Notes: generated by a model from the letters alone, not told the origin. A DNA stretch of 64,000 bases from Bacillus sp. Marseille-P3661 (GCF_900240995.1 NZ_LT965954.1:310001-374000), one strand, 5' to 3'; numbered from the stretch's first letter, positions 19,306 through 27,663 are shown. Numbers and translations are program-made.

Positions 19306-19779
19306 TTATTCTGGCATAGGTGTAGGTGTTGATTCTACTCCATTTCCGCCATATTTACTATCTACAATATCACGAATAGTTTTTAAATCTGTTCCTTTTT
19401 CATATTCAGCTTTAGCCTCACGGGCTATATCAATGCAAATTCCTCAGCCAAGTCCCATACTATCAAGTTTCGCAATATTCCCATCGATATTATCTACGAA
19501 ACACGCAGTATTATTAGTATGTCCATCAGTTTCATGACAGCCACAATAACAAGGCATGTAATCAGTAACCTCTGGATGCTCTGCCGCAAATGCATATGCC
19601 TCGAGTGCTTCATCTGTACCATATTCAATCATAATTGGTGACCAGTCATTTGTCTCTAAATTATATTCCATTGCCATGTTTGCCTGCTGTTCCTTTTCAA
19701 GAGTTCCTTCGTCAGAAGAACTGCATCCTGATACAAATAGCAATACAGCTAACAAAGTAAGTATACTTACCTTCTTCAA
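19306..19779 (-). CDS. PCYCGC-motif lipoprotein with in-frame TGA, probable selenoprotein
   Basis: A surface lipoprotein of the PCYCGC family (157 residues if TGA is read through). I start at TTG 19779, 7 nt after GGAGG. The lipobox is LLFVSGCSS. The first motif is MPCYCGCHETDGHTNNTACF. The frame meets TGA at 19444-19446 but continues without other stops for 45 codons to TAA at 19306. The extension reads GICIDIAREAKAEYEKG and later DSKYGG and STPTPMPE. As I recall the family, this is its normal C-terminus, with a C-G-x-C motif and TPTPMP tail. The TGA replaces the first Cys of C-G-x-C, giving U-G-I-C. Selenocysteine is the best fit; a nonsense mutation is the alternative. The family function is unknown; thiol or metal chemistry outside the membrane is likely. 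Confidence 0.72.
19413..19446 (-). promoter_or_regulatory. Candidate bacterial SECIS element after the TGA
   Basis: In the minus-strand mRNA, 16 nt after the UGA, UAGCC pairs perfectly with GGCUA around the 5-nt loop CGUGA (19413-19427). The loop begins 21 nt after the UGA and has G as its second base. That is within the spacing and loop rules described for bacterial SECIS elements that recruit SelB. Outer pairing (UUU/AAA and CAU/AUG) could extend it across an internal loop. Confidence 0.5.
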
Positions 19780-19971
19780 CTTTCTTCCTCCTTCAAATAA
19801 AAAACACATTGAAATAGTCGTTTTCGGAATAATAGTATCATGTAATAACAACGAATGCATTTGATTTTTCTCTTAATCTTCTATAATTCAAGAGTCTGAC
19901 ATAAAGGTTTGACAATTTTATGAAAATCATTAAATTATCTATCTATATGAGTGAACGATTCTCTTTTTTTG

Positions 19972-20000
19972 TTGTTGGAAATCCTGTACAAGTGTATAAT
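19972..20000 (+). promoter_or_regulatory. Promoter of ykyB
   Basis: -35 TTGTTG (19972-19977), 17-bp spacer, perfect TATAAT (19995-20000). The 5' leader would be about 85 nt. Confidence 0.6.
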
Positions 20001-20092
20001 AATAAAAAACACATTGCATCAGTATCAATAGGTAACTCTACTTTATTATAAATTCAATATATAAATTATCCTATGAAAGGAGTTTAGACAAA

Positions 20093-20539
20093 ATGGTACA
20101 CTCAATTGAGGAACTCTCACGAGCCCTCTTTATTGTTAATAAACACGCAAAAGCTGCCCCAAATCCAAAATTCCTATACTTCCTCAAGAAAAAAGCACTA
20201 GAAAAATTAATTAAAGAGGGAAAAGCAAAAAAAGTCGGATTACATTTTTCAAATAATCCAAAAAACAGTCAACAAAGATCAGACCTTCTAGTCTCAGTTG
20301 GTGAGTATTATTTTCATATTCCTCCTACCAAAGATGACTTTGAGAAACTTCCTCATCTTGGAAAACTAAATAATTCCTATCGAAATCCCAAAACACAGTT
20401 ATCGCTAACAACTGCGAAAATGATTCTACAAGATTATACCGGAATAGCCAATCCTGTCTCTAGTAATACAGTACAGCCTTCCGCAAAGAAAAAATATCAA
20501 AAACCAGTATTTAAAAAACTAGGCCAATCTTATTTTTAA
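20093..20539 (+). CDS. ykyB: YkyB family protein
   Basis: A 148-residue cytosolic, lysine-rich protein. The opening SIEELSRALFIVNKHAKAAP and the block FHIPPTKDDFEKLPHLGKL match the YkyB family of bacilli. Function is unknown. It marks the end of the block syntenic with B. subtilis. The ribosome binding site AAAGGAG precedes the ATG. Confidence 0.88.
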   Translation: MVHSIEELSRALFIVNKHAKAAPNPKFLYFLKKKALEKLIKEGKAKKVGLHFSNNPKNSQQRSDLLVSVGEYYFHIPPTKDDFEKLPHLGKLNNSYRNPKTQLSLTTAKMILQDYTGIANPVSSNTVQPSAKKKYQKPVFKKLGQSYF

Positions 20540-20540
20540 T

Positions 20541-20603
20541 AATAAAAGCATAGAACATATGTATTTCCTGAAGGCGAATTCGCATATCATCTATGCTTTT
20601 ATT
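20541..20603. terminator. Bidirectional terminator between ykyB and HD-GYP gene
   Basis: A perfect 14-bp stem (20541-20554 with 20590-20603) encloses a loop containing the palindrome GCGAATTCGC. T and A tracts lie at the stem base. Confidence 0.82.
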
Positions 20604-20614
20604 TATTAACTAGA

Positions 20615-21652
20615 TTATAATATTTTTTTAATAAAAACAGTTGTTTTTTTCCCTAAGTCGACTTCCTTTACTTCATAATCATCAAACTTTGATTGATTGT
20701 ATTTTTCAAATATACGAATAATTGGTCGCTGTGGCAAGCCTTGATTCTGCCCTACTATTACACCTGTTTCCCCAGTAGTTAACCTAACTTGTCTTCCGGT
20801 TGGATAAAAAGCAACCGAGCGTAAAAATGTCCACACAACTTGATGGTCAAAGTATGTATTTGTTAAAGCAAAAATTTTCTCACATGCCACATGCGGATTA
20901 ACAGGAATACTACCATCCAAATGCGCAATTTGATTATCATAGAAATTAGTAACGGCTACAATTTTGGCAAATAGAGGTATTTTATCACCCGTAATCATTC
21001 TTGGCCAACCACTTCCATCAACATTTTCATGATGTTGTAAAGCAACGTGTGCAGATACAGTACTAATCTCATGCTTTTTTCTTAATAAATTAAACCCCAA
21101 CCATGTGTGATCATTCATCTTTTCACCAGTATTACTTTGGGGGGATTTTAGTATTTTACCAATATCATGGAATATAGCACCTATTGCTAATTCTTTAATT
21201 TCGTTCCGATTTAACCCCATTTTAAAACCAACAATAACGGACATAATACAAACATTAATGGAGTGAACAAATAGTGCATTATCATTGGTACGGATGTCAG
21301 TAAGACTTGTCAGTACATTTTGGTTTTGAAAGATTTCATCTATAATTTTTTCAGTCGTTTTACTAATCGCTTTCAAATTGAAATCTTTTCCAGACTGAAT
21401 ATATTGAACTGACTCTGCTAATGATTGCATAACCTCTCTTTTTGTCGACTCAGAAACTACCTCCTCAATTTTAATATCTCCAAAACGCTCATCCATTAAA
21501 AAGATAGCATTAACTCCCATTTGTCTTAATCTTGAAATGAGCCCAATTGTAAGTATTACTCCTTTTTCTAATAGTATTCTACCATCGCCAGTATAGATCG
21601 TCTGTCCAAGAATCTCGCTTTGTTTCACATTATCTATCAACGAATATCTCAT
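20615..21652 (-). CDS. HD-GYP domain protein, likely cyclic-dinucleotide phosphodiesterase
   Basis: A 345-residue cytosolic protein without membrane segments. The HD-GYP domain (about 120-285) shows VHSINVC, FHDIGK (about 160-165), LQHHENVDGSGWP (GWP in place of GYP) and IVAVTNFYDN. Metal ligands look intact, so c-di-GMP hydrolysis is plausible. The N-terminal 100 residues (GQTIYTGDGRILLEKG) form the small domain usual in Bacillus members. The ribosome binding site AGAAGGACC precedes the ATG. Confidence 0.87.
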   Translation of the reverse strand: MRYSLIDNVKQSEILGQTIYTGDGRILLEKGVILTIGLISRLRQMGVNAIFLMDERFGDIKIEEVVSESTKREVMQSLAESVQYIQSGKDFNLKAISKTTEKIIDEIFQNQNVLTSLTDIRTNDNALFVHSINVCIMSVIVGFKMGLNRNEIKELAIGAIFHDIGKILKSPQSNTGEKMNDHTWLGFNLLRKKHEISTVSAHVALQHHENVDGSGWPRMITGDKIPLFAKIVAVTNFYDNQIAHLDGSIPVNPHVACEKIFALTNTYFDHQVVWTFLRSVAFYPTGRQVRLTTGETGVIVGQNQGLPQRPIIRIFEKYNQSKFDDYEVKEVDLGKKTTVFIKKIL

Positions 21653-21843
21653 ATAGGTCCTTCTCTCTTACAAATATCCATCTAATTAATGAATAGGGAA
21701 TCTAAATCAACTATAAAATTGTAAATATTGCAACTATAGCATGAGTATCTTATAACTATTGTATCAGAATTCAACTCATTCTAAATAGTTCTTTAAAAGG
21801 AAATACCGACAAACTCTCAACGGTTATAAAAAAATTCAAAATA

Positions 21844-21869
21844 AAAAGGGTATCGGCTTTTTCCGATAC
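21844..21869 (-). terminator. Terminator of the tungstate operon
   Basis: The stem GTATCGG/CCGATAC (21850-21856 with 21863-21869) is followed in the minus direction by CCTTTTTATTTT. Confidence 0.87.
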
Positions 21870-21874
21870 ACCTA

Positions 21875-22615
21875 TTATCCTTCGATTAATGGGGTCATCC
21901 AATCTCTCAAAAAAACGGAAAGCTCTTCTGGATAGGTTTGCTGGAGATTCAATATATCTGACTTGTTACTTTTATTTACCAGATTTCCATTAAACATGAT
22001 TAATATATCATCACATAAATACTGAACCTCATGATAATCATGACTTATAAATATCACTGTAGTTTTAGTAAGGTTTAATATTTCTTTTAAGTCTTTTAAT
22101 AGTTTTCTTCTTGTCGGCAAATCCAGTGCGGAAAATGGCTCATCCAAAAATAATATTTCCGGTTCACTTGCTAATGCCCTTGCTAGTGAGACTCGTTGCG
22201 CCTCTCCTCCTGATAAAGTTCGTGCGCGTTGATTCGATAGTTGAGTAACTCCAAATTGTGCTAACCAATGTTCTACTCTTTCGTTTATGATCTTTCTTGA
22301 TTGCTTTCTTAACTTCAAACCAAGGGCAACATTTTGGTAAACTGTTGTATCAAGCATTAATGGTTGTTGAAACACTACTGAAAGTTTTCGTCGCTCAACC
22401 ACTGATATTTTACCAGGATTAACTTTATTTTTATCTAAATAAATTGTTCCTTCCGATGGTATTTCTAATAATGCCATAACTTTTAATAGTGTACTTTTTC
22501 CAGCTCCATTTGGTCCGATAATTGCCGTCACCTTATTTGATTCAATGTTTAGTTTGGCTACATCTAATATTTGTTTGCCTTTTTTTACAACTTTTATTCC
22601 AAGTAAATCTATCAT
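21875..22615 (-). CDS. tupC: Tungstate ABC transporter ATPase TupC
   Basis: The ATP-hydrolysing subunit. Walker A is GPNGAGKST, the Q loop lies around VVFQQP, the signature is LSGGEAQR, Walker B is ILFLDEPFSALD, and the switch His is in FISHD. I start at the ATG at 22615, with AAAGGATGG well placed. The ATG at 22624 overlaps the ribosome binding site and the tupB stop. It works with TupB and TupA to import tungstate. Molybdate cannot be excluded from the ATPase alone. Confidence 0.9.
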   Translation of the reverse strand: MIDLLGIKVVKKGKQILDVAKLNIESNKVTAIIGPNGAGKSTLLKVMALLEIPSEGTIYLDKNKVNPGKISVVERRKLSVVFQQPLMLDTTVYQNVALGLKLRKQSRKIINERVEHWLAQFGVTQLSNQRARTLSGGEAQRVSLARALASEPEILFLDEPFSALDLPTRRKLLKDLKEILNLTKTTVIFISHDYHEVQYLCDDILIMFNGNLVNKSNKSDILNLQQTYPEELSVFLRDWMTPLIEG

Positions 22616-22617
22616 AT

Positions 22618-23319
22618 TTACCATCCTTTTGAATCCCTTTGTTGTAATAAAGTTAGACCAAGAGTTACTAAGTATGCCAATAACATTAAGATAACGGATA
22701 TTCCGATCGCTACTTGAGTATTTCCTTTTGAAACCTCCATAACAGTAGCTGTTGTTAAGACTCTTGAATAACCTTTAATATTACCGCCAACCATCATTGA
22801 TGCGCCAACTTCAGATACAACGGCACCGAACCCTGCTATTATAGCTGCTATTATCGCAAATCGTACTTCTCTTATTACAAGAAATAACATCTGCAAACGA
22901 GTAGCACCCAAAGCCTTTATTTGCATTCTCATTTTTTCATCCACCTGCATTATAGCTGCATTGGTTAAACCCATAACGATTGGCGAAGCAATCACCGCCT
23001 GAGCAATAACGATTGCAGTTGGTGTATATAGCAATTCCAACTCCCCTAACGGCCCATTTCTAGCTAATAATAAATACACCCATAAACCGACGACAACTGG
23101 AGGAAATCCCATCGCTGTATTAACAATACTGACGATCAAACGTCGTCCTGGAAAATGAATCCACGCCAACATAACCCCTAACGGTATACCAATAATTAAA
23201 CTTATAAGAGTAGCTAACCCTGAAACTTTCAAGGTTAGCCACGTAATTGCATATATTTCTGGATTAAATGTGATCAGCATTAGAAACGCCTCAATCACAC
23301 CATTAATAATCATTTCCAT
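22618..23319 (-). CDS. tupB: Tungstate ABC transporter permease TupB
   Basis: A 233-residue inner-membrane permease with about five or six helices. The ATPase-coupling loop reads EVGASMMVGGNIKGYSRVLTT, the EAA motif typical of TupB/ModB permeases. It starts at an ATG after the tupA stop and is followed 2 bp later by tupC, so the three genes form one unit. Confidence 0.9.
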   Translation of the reverse strand: MEMIINGVIEAFLMLITFNPEIYAITWLTLKVSGLATLISLIIGIPLGVMLAWIHFPGRRLIVSIVNTAMGFPPVVVGLWVYLLLARNGPLGELELLYTPTAIVIAQAVIASPIVMGLTNAAIMQVDEKMRMQIKALGATRLQMLFLVIREVRFAIIAAIIAGFGAVVSEVGASMMVGGNIKGYSRVLTTATVMEVSKGNTQVAIGISVILMLLAYLVTLGLTLLQQRDSKGW

Positions 23320-23339
23320 AAAAACTCACCTATAAGTGA

Positions 23340-24260
23340 TTATTTGACTGCATCCGGGAAAAAAAGAGGTTGTCCAAATTCTTCTACTCCAAATTCACCA
23401 ATAACCTCTTGTGTTTCAGGTGCAATCATAAATTCAACAAATGCTTTACCTGCTTCTCCATTAATCATCTCAAATTTTTCTGGATTTACTTGCATAACAT
23501 GGTAAATATTTAACAGGTTTTCTTCTCCTTCAATCAATATCTCCAATTCCAAATCGTCCTTCAGCGCTAAGTAAGTAGCACGGTCAGTTAATGTATAACC
23601 ACCCTTTTCAGATGCTACTTTAAGCGTACTTCCCATTCCTTGTCCTGTTTCTTGATACCATTGTCCTCCTGGTTCATTAGAGCTGTTTTTCCAAATAGTT
23701 AATTCCTTTTTATGTGTTCCAGAATCATCACCGCGTGACGCGAAAACATTCTCGGATTGCGCAATCTTTGTAAATGCTTCTACAGCTGTAGCTGCCCCTT
23801 TAATACCTGCAGGATCTTCACTCGGTCCCACTATAACAAAATCATTGTGCATTACAAGTTGGTAATTAACCGCCACACCACTATCAACTAATGGCTTTTC
23901 TGACTCAGGTGCGTGAACTAAGAGAACATCCGCTTCACCATTTTGTCCCATTTCTAATGCCTTTCCAGTACCAACTGCAATCGTCTTCACCATATATCCT
24001 GTTTGTTCTTCAAATATTGGAACTAAAACATCTAAAAGACCACTGTCTTGAGTACTAGTTGTCGTAGCCATTATAAAGTTTCCTTTATTCTCTTCGCTAG
24101 TTTTCTCCGCGACTGGTGCCGCAGGCTGTTCAGTTTGTTGTTCACTAGTCGTTTCCTGTTCTGGAGCAGTACTGTTACCACAACCACCCATAAAAATTAG
24201 CAATATTAAAGCAATCATACCTAGTACAGTTATATTTATTTTTGTATTCCACTTGACCAT
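23340..24260 (-). CDS. tupA: Tungstate-binding lipoprotein TupA
   Basis: A 306-residue solute-binding lipoprotein (lipobox FMGGCG, Cys about 27) with a Glu/Gln/Thr-rich linker. The mature start carries ATTTSTQDSGLLD, the TTTS signature of TupA proteins that bind tungstate with very high affinity, and later SRGDDSGTHKKE. This separates it from ModA (molybdate) and WtpA. The ribosome binding site AAGGAGG is in the end of the upstream regulator gene (1-bp gap). Confidence 0.92.
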   Translation of the reverse strand: MVKWNTKINITVLGMIALILLIFMGGCGNSTAPEQETTSEQQTEQPAAPVAEKTSEENKGNFIMATTTSTQDSGLLDVLVPIFEEQTGYMVKTIAVGTGKALEMGQNGEADVLLVHAPESEKPLVDSGVAVNYQLVMHNDFVIVGPSEDPAGIKGAATAVEAFTKIAQSENVFASRGDDSGTHKKELTIWKNSSNEPGGQWYQETGQGMGSTLKVASEKGGYTLTDRATYLALKDDLELEILIEGEENLLNIYHVMQVNPEKFEMINGEAGKAFVEFMIAPETQEVIGEFGVEEFGQPLFFPDAVK

Positions 24261-24261
24261 C

Positions 24262-25206
24262 TTATTCGTCCTCCTTAACTATTTTTCCAATGTTATTTAC
24301 GTCATAACCGCCTAATCTGTTAATCTTCTCTTTTAAACTAGGAGAATGCAATACTTTCATAAATACTTGACCATAGTTACTTTCTAAAAAACCCTGTTTC
24401 ATAACAAAATCATAGTTTTCTTTCGTTAGAAAGACAAAGTCTAATCCAAATGTCCTGGCAGCACTTTCTGTTCCTAGAGCAACATCTGCCAAACCTCTTG
24501 CCACCTTTGATGCGGAACTGAAATGTGTTTGTTCTATTTGTTCATAACCGTTTATACTATTGCGATCAATCTTTCGCTGTTTTAGCTGATAGTCCAATAG
24601 TATTCTTGTACCAGCGCCTTTCTGGCGATTTACCATCTTTAAATCCGACCGTGATAAATCATCCCATGATGTAAGATTTTTAGGATTACCTCTTGGCACA
24701 ATCCAACCGATATTTCGTTGTACAAAGTGAATGATATGTATGAACTCATTTGGGAAAATCCTTTTAACTAATGGTACATTGTAACGTCCAGTTTCTTCAT
24801 CAAACAAATGACAGCCCGTAATATCTGCTTTCCCAAAATACAGATTCATAAGTCCATCCAGACTTCCAATAAATCCAGTAAAAAACGGAACACTAGGATC
24901 TGACTCTCTTATAGTATTTGCTAACTCTTCTACTGCATGATCATGGCTACCTAAAAACAAAATAGGCTCTTTATTAGTAAGAGAGGGTAATGGTTCAAAT
25001 GGAATCTGATCTGATACATCCCGCTGATTATTAACTACAGGATGTTGTTTATTTGTAAATTGAGTAATCGAATCAGGATCAAAGCGCATTTTCCTTCCGA
25101 TTCTTATTGCTTTTAATTCTCCTCGTTTAACCATTTCATATACCGTATATTTCGAGATTTTTAATAGTTTAGCTACTTCTTCAGGTTTTAACAGATCATG
25201 TTCCAT
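24262..25206 (-). CDS. Helix-turn-helix/periplasmic-binding-like regulator of tungstate uptake
   Basis: A 314-residue cytosolic regulator. Residues 6-55 form an excisionase-type helix-turn-helix (PEEVAKLLKISKYTVYEMVKR). Residues about 75-300 form a PBP-like domain (PF12727 type) with PRGNPKNL, RQKGAGTRILLDYQL and GLADVALGTESAA, suited to binding oxyanions or molybdopterin. It is the first gene of the tup operon, so it likely senses tungstate or molybdate and controls its own operon. An Fnr-like site and inverted repeats lie upstream. Confidence 0.85.
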   Translation of the reverse strand: MEHDLLKPEEVAKLLKISKYTVYEMVKRGELKAIRIGRKMRFDPDSITQFTNKQHPVVNNQRDVSDQIPFEPLPSLTNKEPILFLGSHDHAVEELANTIRESDPSVPFFTGFIGSLDGLMNLYFGKADITGCHLFDEETGRYNVPLVKRIFPNEFIHIIHFVQRNIGWIVPRGNPKNLTSWDDLSRSDLKMVNRQKGAGTRILLDYQLKQRKIDRNSINGYEQIEQTHFSSASKVARGLADVALGTESAARTFGLDFVFLTKENYDFVMKQGFLESNYGQVFMKVLHSPSLKEKINRLGGYDVNNIGKIVKEDE

Positions 25207-25245
25207 TGATTTTCACCTCCTGTTTAATAATATTTTGACTACCTT

Positions 25246-25289
25246 ATCATAAACTAACAAAACCAAAAAAAGAAGTGAATTCCATCACA
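25246..25289 (-). promoter_or_regulatory. Predicted Fnr-activated promoter of the tungstate operon
   Basis: In the minus direction, TGTGA-TGGAAT-TCACT (25274-25289) matches the Bacillus Fnr consensus TGTGA-N6-TCACA at 9 of 10 positions. A TATGAT -10 (25246-25251) lies downstream. The site centre (25281.5) is about 41-43 bp from the predicted start, the class II activator position. Confidence 0.6.
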
Positions 25290-25317
25290 TTTAGTTAGTT
25301 TTTGTTTGGTTTAGTTT
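25251..25317. repeat. Inverted repeat AAACTAA...CCAAA around the tup promoter
   Basis: AAACTAACAAAACCAAA (25251-25267) faces TTTGGTTTAGTTT (25305-25317), with another AGTTAGTTTTTG copy between. The left arm overlaps the -10 region. This could be the operator for the PBP-like regulator encoded just downstream. Confidence 0.45.
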
Positions 25318-25346
25318 ATTTTTGTGAGTAACCGATTAAAGCATGT

Positions 25347-25376
25347 AAAAAAGGAGTGCGCAATAGTGCGCACCCC
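25347..25376 (-). terminator. Terminator after cheV
   Basis: The stem GG-A-GTGCGC/GCGCAC-C-CC (25353-25361 with 25368-25376) has one mismatch. TTTTTT follows in the minus direction. Confidence 0.87.
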
Positions 25377-25384
25377 TACTTTAA

Positions 25385-26293
25385 CTAAAGTACATATTTA
25401 TCAATTAGTTTAACCAATTCAACTATCTCAGGTTTACTTACCTGTGCTGTTGCACCTACCATTTCCCCCTTGTGGCGCAAGTCATCTGTTATTAGCGATG
25501 AAAAGATGATAACAGGTAATTTACTTAATTCAGCTTGGTCTTTAATTCGTTTAGTTAGATGATGGCCGTCCATTTTTGGCATTTCAATATCGGTAATAAT
25601 TAACTGGACTTCGTTCTCAATATTTCTCCCTGTATTTACTAGGTCTTCTAGATAGTCTAATGCATCCTGACCATTCTCAAAGAATGTAAGTCGACCATAA
25701 CCAGCTTGCTCTAAAGTCTCCTCTAAAAGTTTTCTTAACAACGCAGAGTCTTCTGCAATGATAATACTTTTATTTGAACGTTCACGTGGTCCGAGTTTCT
25801 TAAGCTGATCTACACTAATACCTGATTGTGGGTTTATATCAACAACAATTTTTTCATAATCTAATAGAAGGACCATTTCTTCGTTCATCTTAATGACTCC
25901 AATAATTTGGCTTTCCAAACCTGAATACATTTCGCTTGGCTTATCAATTTGTTTCCAAGAAATACGATGAATTTGCGAAACGGTATGAACATGAAAAACT
26001 ATTTTTGTTTGATTGAATTCACAAACAATGAATTTATCTTGTTTCGGATTGCTTGATACTGGAAATCCAAGTACGGTAGCCATATTTACTACAGGCAGTA
26101 CTTCACCTCGAATTGAAATAATTCCCTCAACTGATGGGTGGGCATGAGGGACAACCGTGATTGGTACAGGATTAATAATTTCTTTAACCTTAATTACATT
26201 TATTCCAAATTTATTATTTGCTACACCAAATTCAACAATCTCTAATTCATTGGTTCCGCTTTCTAGTAAAATTCCTTTATTATTTAAGCTCAT
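25385..26293 (-). CDS. cheV: Chemotaxis coupling protein CheV
   Basis: A 302-residue adaptor that links chemoreceptors to CheA. It has an N-terminal CheW-like domain (about 15-155, with SVEGIISIRGEVLPVVN) and a C-terminal receiver domain (about 175-302) with acidic pocket EDS, phosphorylatable Asp in LIITDIEMPKMDG and the Lys in QVSKPE. Phosphorylation of CheV contributes to adaptation in B. subtilis. It is monocistronic, divergent from trpB. Confidence 0.94.
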   Translation of the reverse strand: MSLNNKGILLESGTNELEIVEFGVANNKFGINVIKVKEIINPVPITVVPHAHPSVEGIISIRGEVLPVVNMATVLGFPVSSNPKQDKFIVCEFNQTKIVFHVHTVSQIHRISWKQIDKPSEMYSGLESQIIGVIKMNEEMVLLLDYEKIVVDINPQSGISVDQLKKLGPRERSNKSIIIAEDSALLRKLLEETLEQAGYGRLTFFENGQDALDYLEDLVNTGRNIENEVQLIITDIEMPKMDGHHLTKRIKDQAELSKLPVIIFSSLITDDLRHKGEMVGATAQVSKPEIVELVKLIDKYVL

Positions 26294-26310
26294 ACTTTTC
26301 GCCCTTCCCT

Positions 26311-26470
26311 AATATCAAATATTAATTTTATTATATTTGATATTTAAACATTTTAAAATAGAAAACCCTAAAGGACATTAAAATTCAATATTTCCATTTA
26401 TAGCGCGTTGCATTTGTCAGAATATTTGCTAGAATATAATTATATTTGATATTTAGGAGGACATTAAAAT
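26311..26470. repeat. Duplicated motif pair in the cheV-trpB intergenic region
   Basis: TATATTTGATATTTA occurs exactly at 26332-26346 and 26441-26455, with an inverted relative AATATCAAATATTAA at 26311-26325. AGGACATTAAAAT occurs exactly at 26372-26384 and 26458-26470, the second copy being the trpB ribosome binding site and start. The trpB leader seems to have been partly duplicated, or the motifs are shared operators for both genes. Confidence 0.75.
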
Positions 26471-27650
26471 GAGTAGAGCTAAAGCAGAGGAAAAAGGTTA
26501 CTTTGGATCTTTTGGTGGAAGTATGGTTCCTCCACAATTACAAGAAGCACTAGATTATATAGAAACCCAATTTGAAAAATACAAGGATGACGAGGAATTT
26601 AATCAAGAATTTAAATACTATTTAAAGGAATATGTTGGCCGTGAAAATCCACTAACATTTGCCCAAAACTTAACACGTAAGCTTGGCGGTGCTAAGATCT
26701 ATCTGAAACGTGAGGACCTAAACCACATGGGGGCCCACAAAATAAATAACGTACTTGGACAGATTCTCCTAGCTAAAAGAATGGGAGCCAAAAGAGTAAT
26801 AGCAGAAACAGGCGCTGGCCAACATGGTGTTGCAACTGCAATGGTTTGCGCCATGTTTGACATTGAATGTGTGATTTATATGGGACTAGAGGATACAAAA
26901 CGACAAGCATTAAACGTATTCCGCATGGAGATGTTGGGTGCCCAAGTTGTTGCAGTATCAAAGGGACAAGCCCGATTAAAGGACGCTGTTGATGAAGCAT
27001 TAAATGACCTAATAGCCAACTACAAAAATACTTTTTATTTATTAGGTTCAGCAGTAGGGCCACATCCATATCCAACAATGGTGAAACATTTCCAATCTGT
27101 CATTAGTGAAGAATCTAAACGTCAAATCTTAGAGAAGGAAGGACGTTTGCCAATTGCAGTTGTTGCTTGTGTAGGTGGCGGAAGTAATGCAATTGGAGCA
27201 TTTGCCCATTATATTGACGAACCTACTGTGCGTTTAATTGGCGTTGAGCCTGATCAAGCCGCTACAATGACTAAGGGTGTGCCAGCAGTAATTCACGGTT
27301 TTAAAACACTGACATTATTAGATGAGGAAGGCAATCCGCAGCCCACTTTTTCAATAGCTGCTGGTCTCGATTATCCTGGAGTTGGACCCGAGCATAGTTA
27401 TTTAAAAGAAAGCGGTCGGGCAGAATATTATACGGTTTCAAACGAAGAAGTTTTAGATGCCTTCAAAACCTTAAGTAGAACCGAGGGAATTATTCCTGCA
27501 TTAGAAAGTACACATGCTGTGGCCTACACTTTAAAGCTAGCTAAGCAATTGGGCAAAGAAGATATTATTATTGTTAATATTTCAGGACGTGGTGATAAAG
27601 ATGTCCAACATGTATATAACCTTTTGAAAGAAAAAAACGAACAAAACTAA
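26469..27650 (+). CDS. trpB: Stand-alone tryptophan synthase beta chain
   Basis: A 393-residue PLP enzyme that joins indole and serine. The Schiff-base lysine is in HMGAHKINN (the usual T before G is M here), the catalytic Glu in AETGAGQHG, and the phosphate loop in GGGSNAIG. The N-terminus reads FGSFGGSMVPPQLQEAL where classical TrpB has GGRFVPE. No trpA or other trp gene is near. It may salvage indole or act as a second, orphan TrpB. The ribosome binding site is TTAGGAGG. Confidence 0.88.
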   Translation: MSRAKAEEKGYFGSFGGSMVPPQLQEALDYIETQFEKYKDDEEFNQEFKYYLKEYVGRENPLTFAQNLTRKLGGAKIYLKREDLNHMGAHKINNVLGQILLAKRMGAKRVIAETGAGQHGVATAMVCAMFDIECVIYMGLEDTKRQALNVFRMEMLGAQVVAVSKGQARLKDAVDEALNDLIANYKNTFYLLGSAVGPHPYPTMVKHFQSVISEESKRQILEKEGRLPIAVVACVGGGSNAIGAFAHYIDEPTVRLIGVEPDQAATMTKGVPAVIHGFKTLTLLDEEGNPQPTFSIAAGLDYPGVGPEHSYLKESGRAEYYTVSNEEVLDAFKTLSRTEGIIPALESTHAVAYTLKLAKQLGKEDIIIVNISGRGDKDVQHVYNLLKEKNEQN

Positions 27651-27663
27651 CATTTTACATCTA

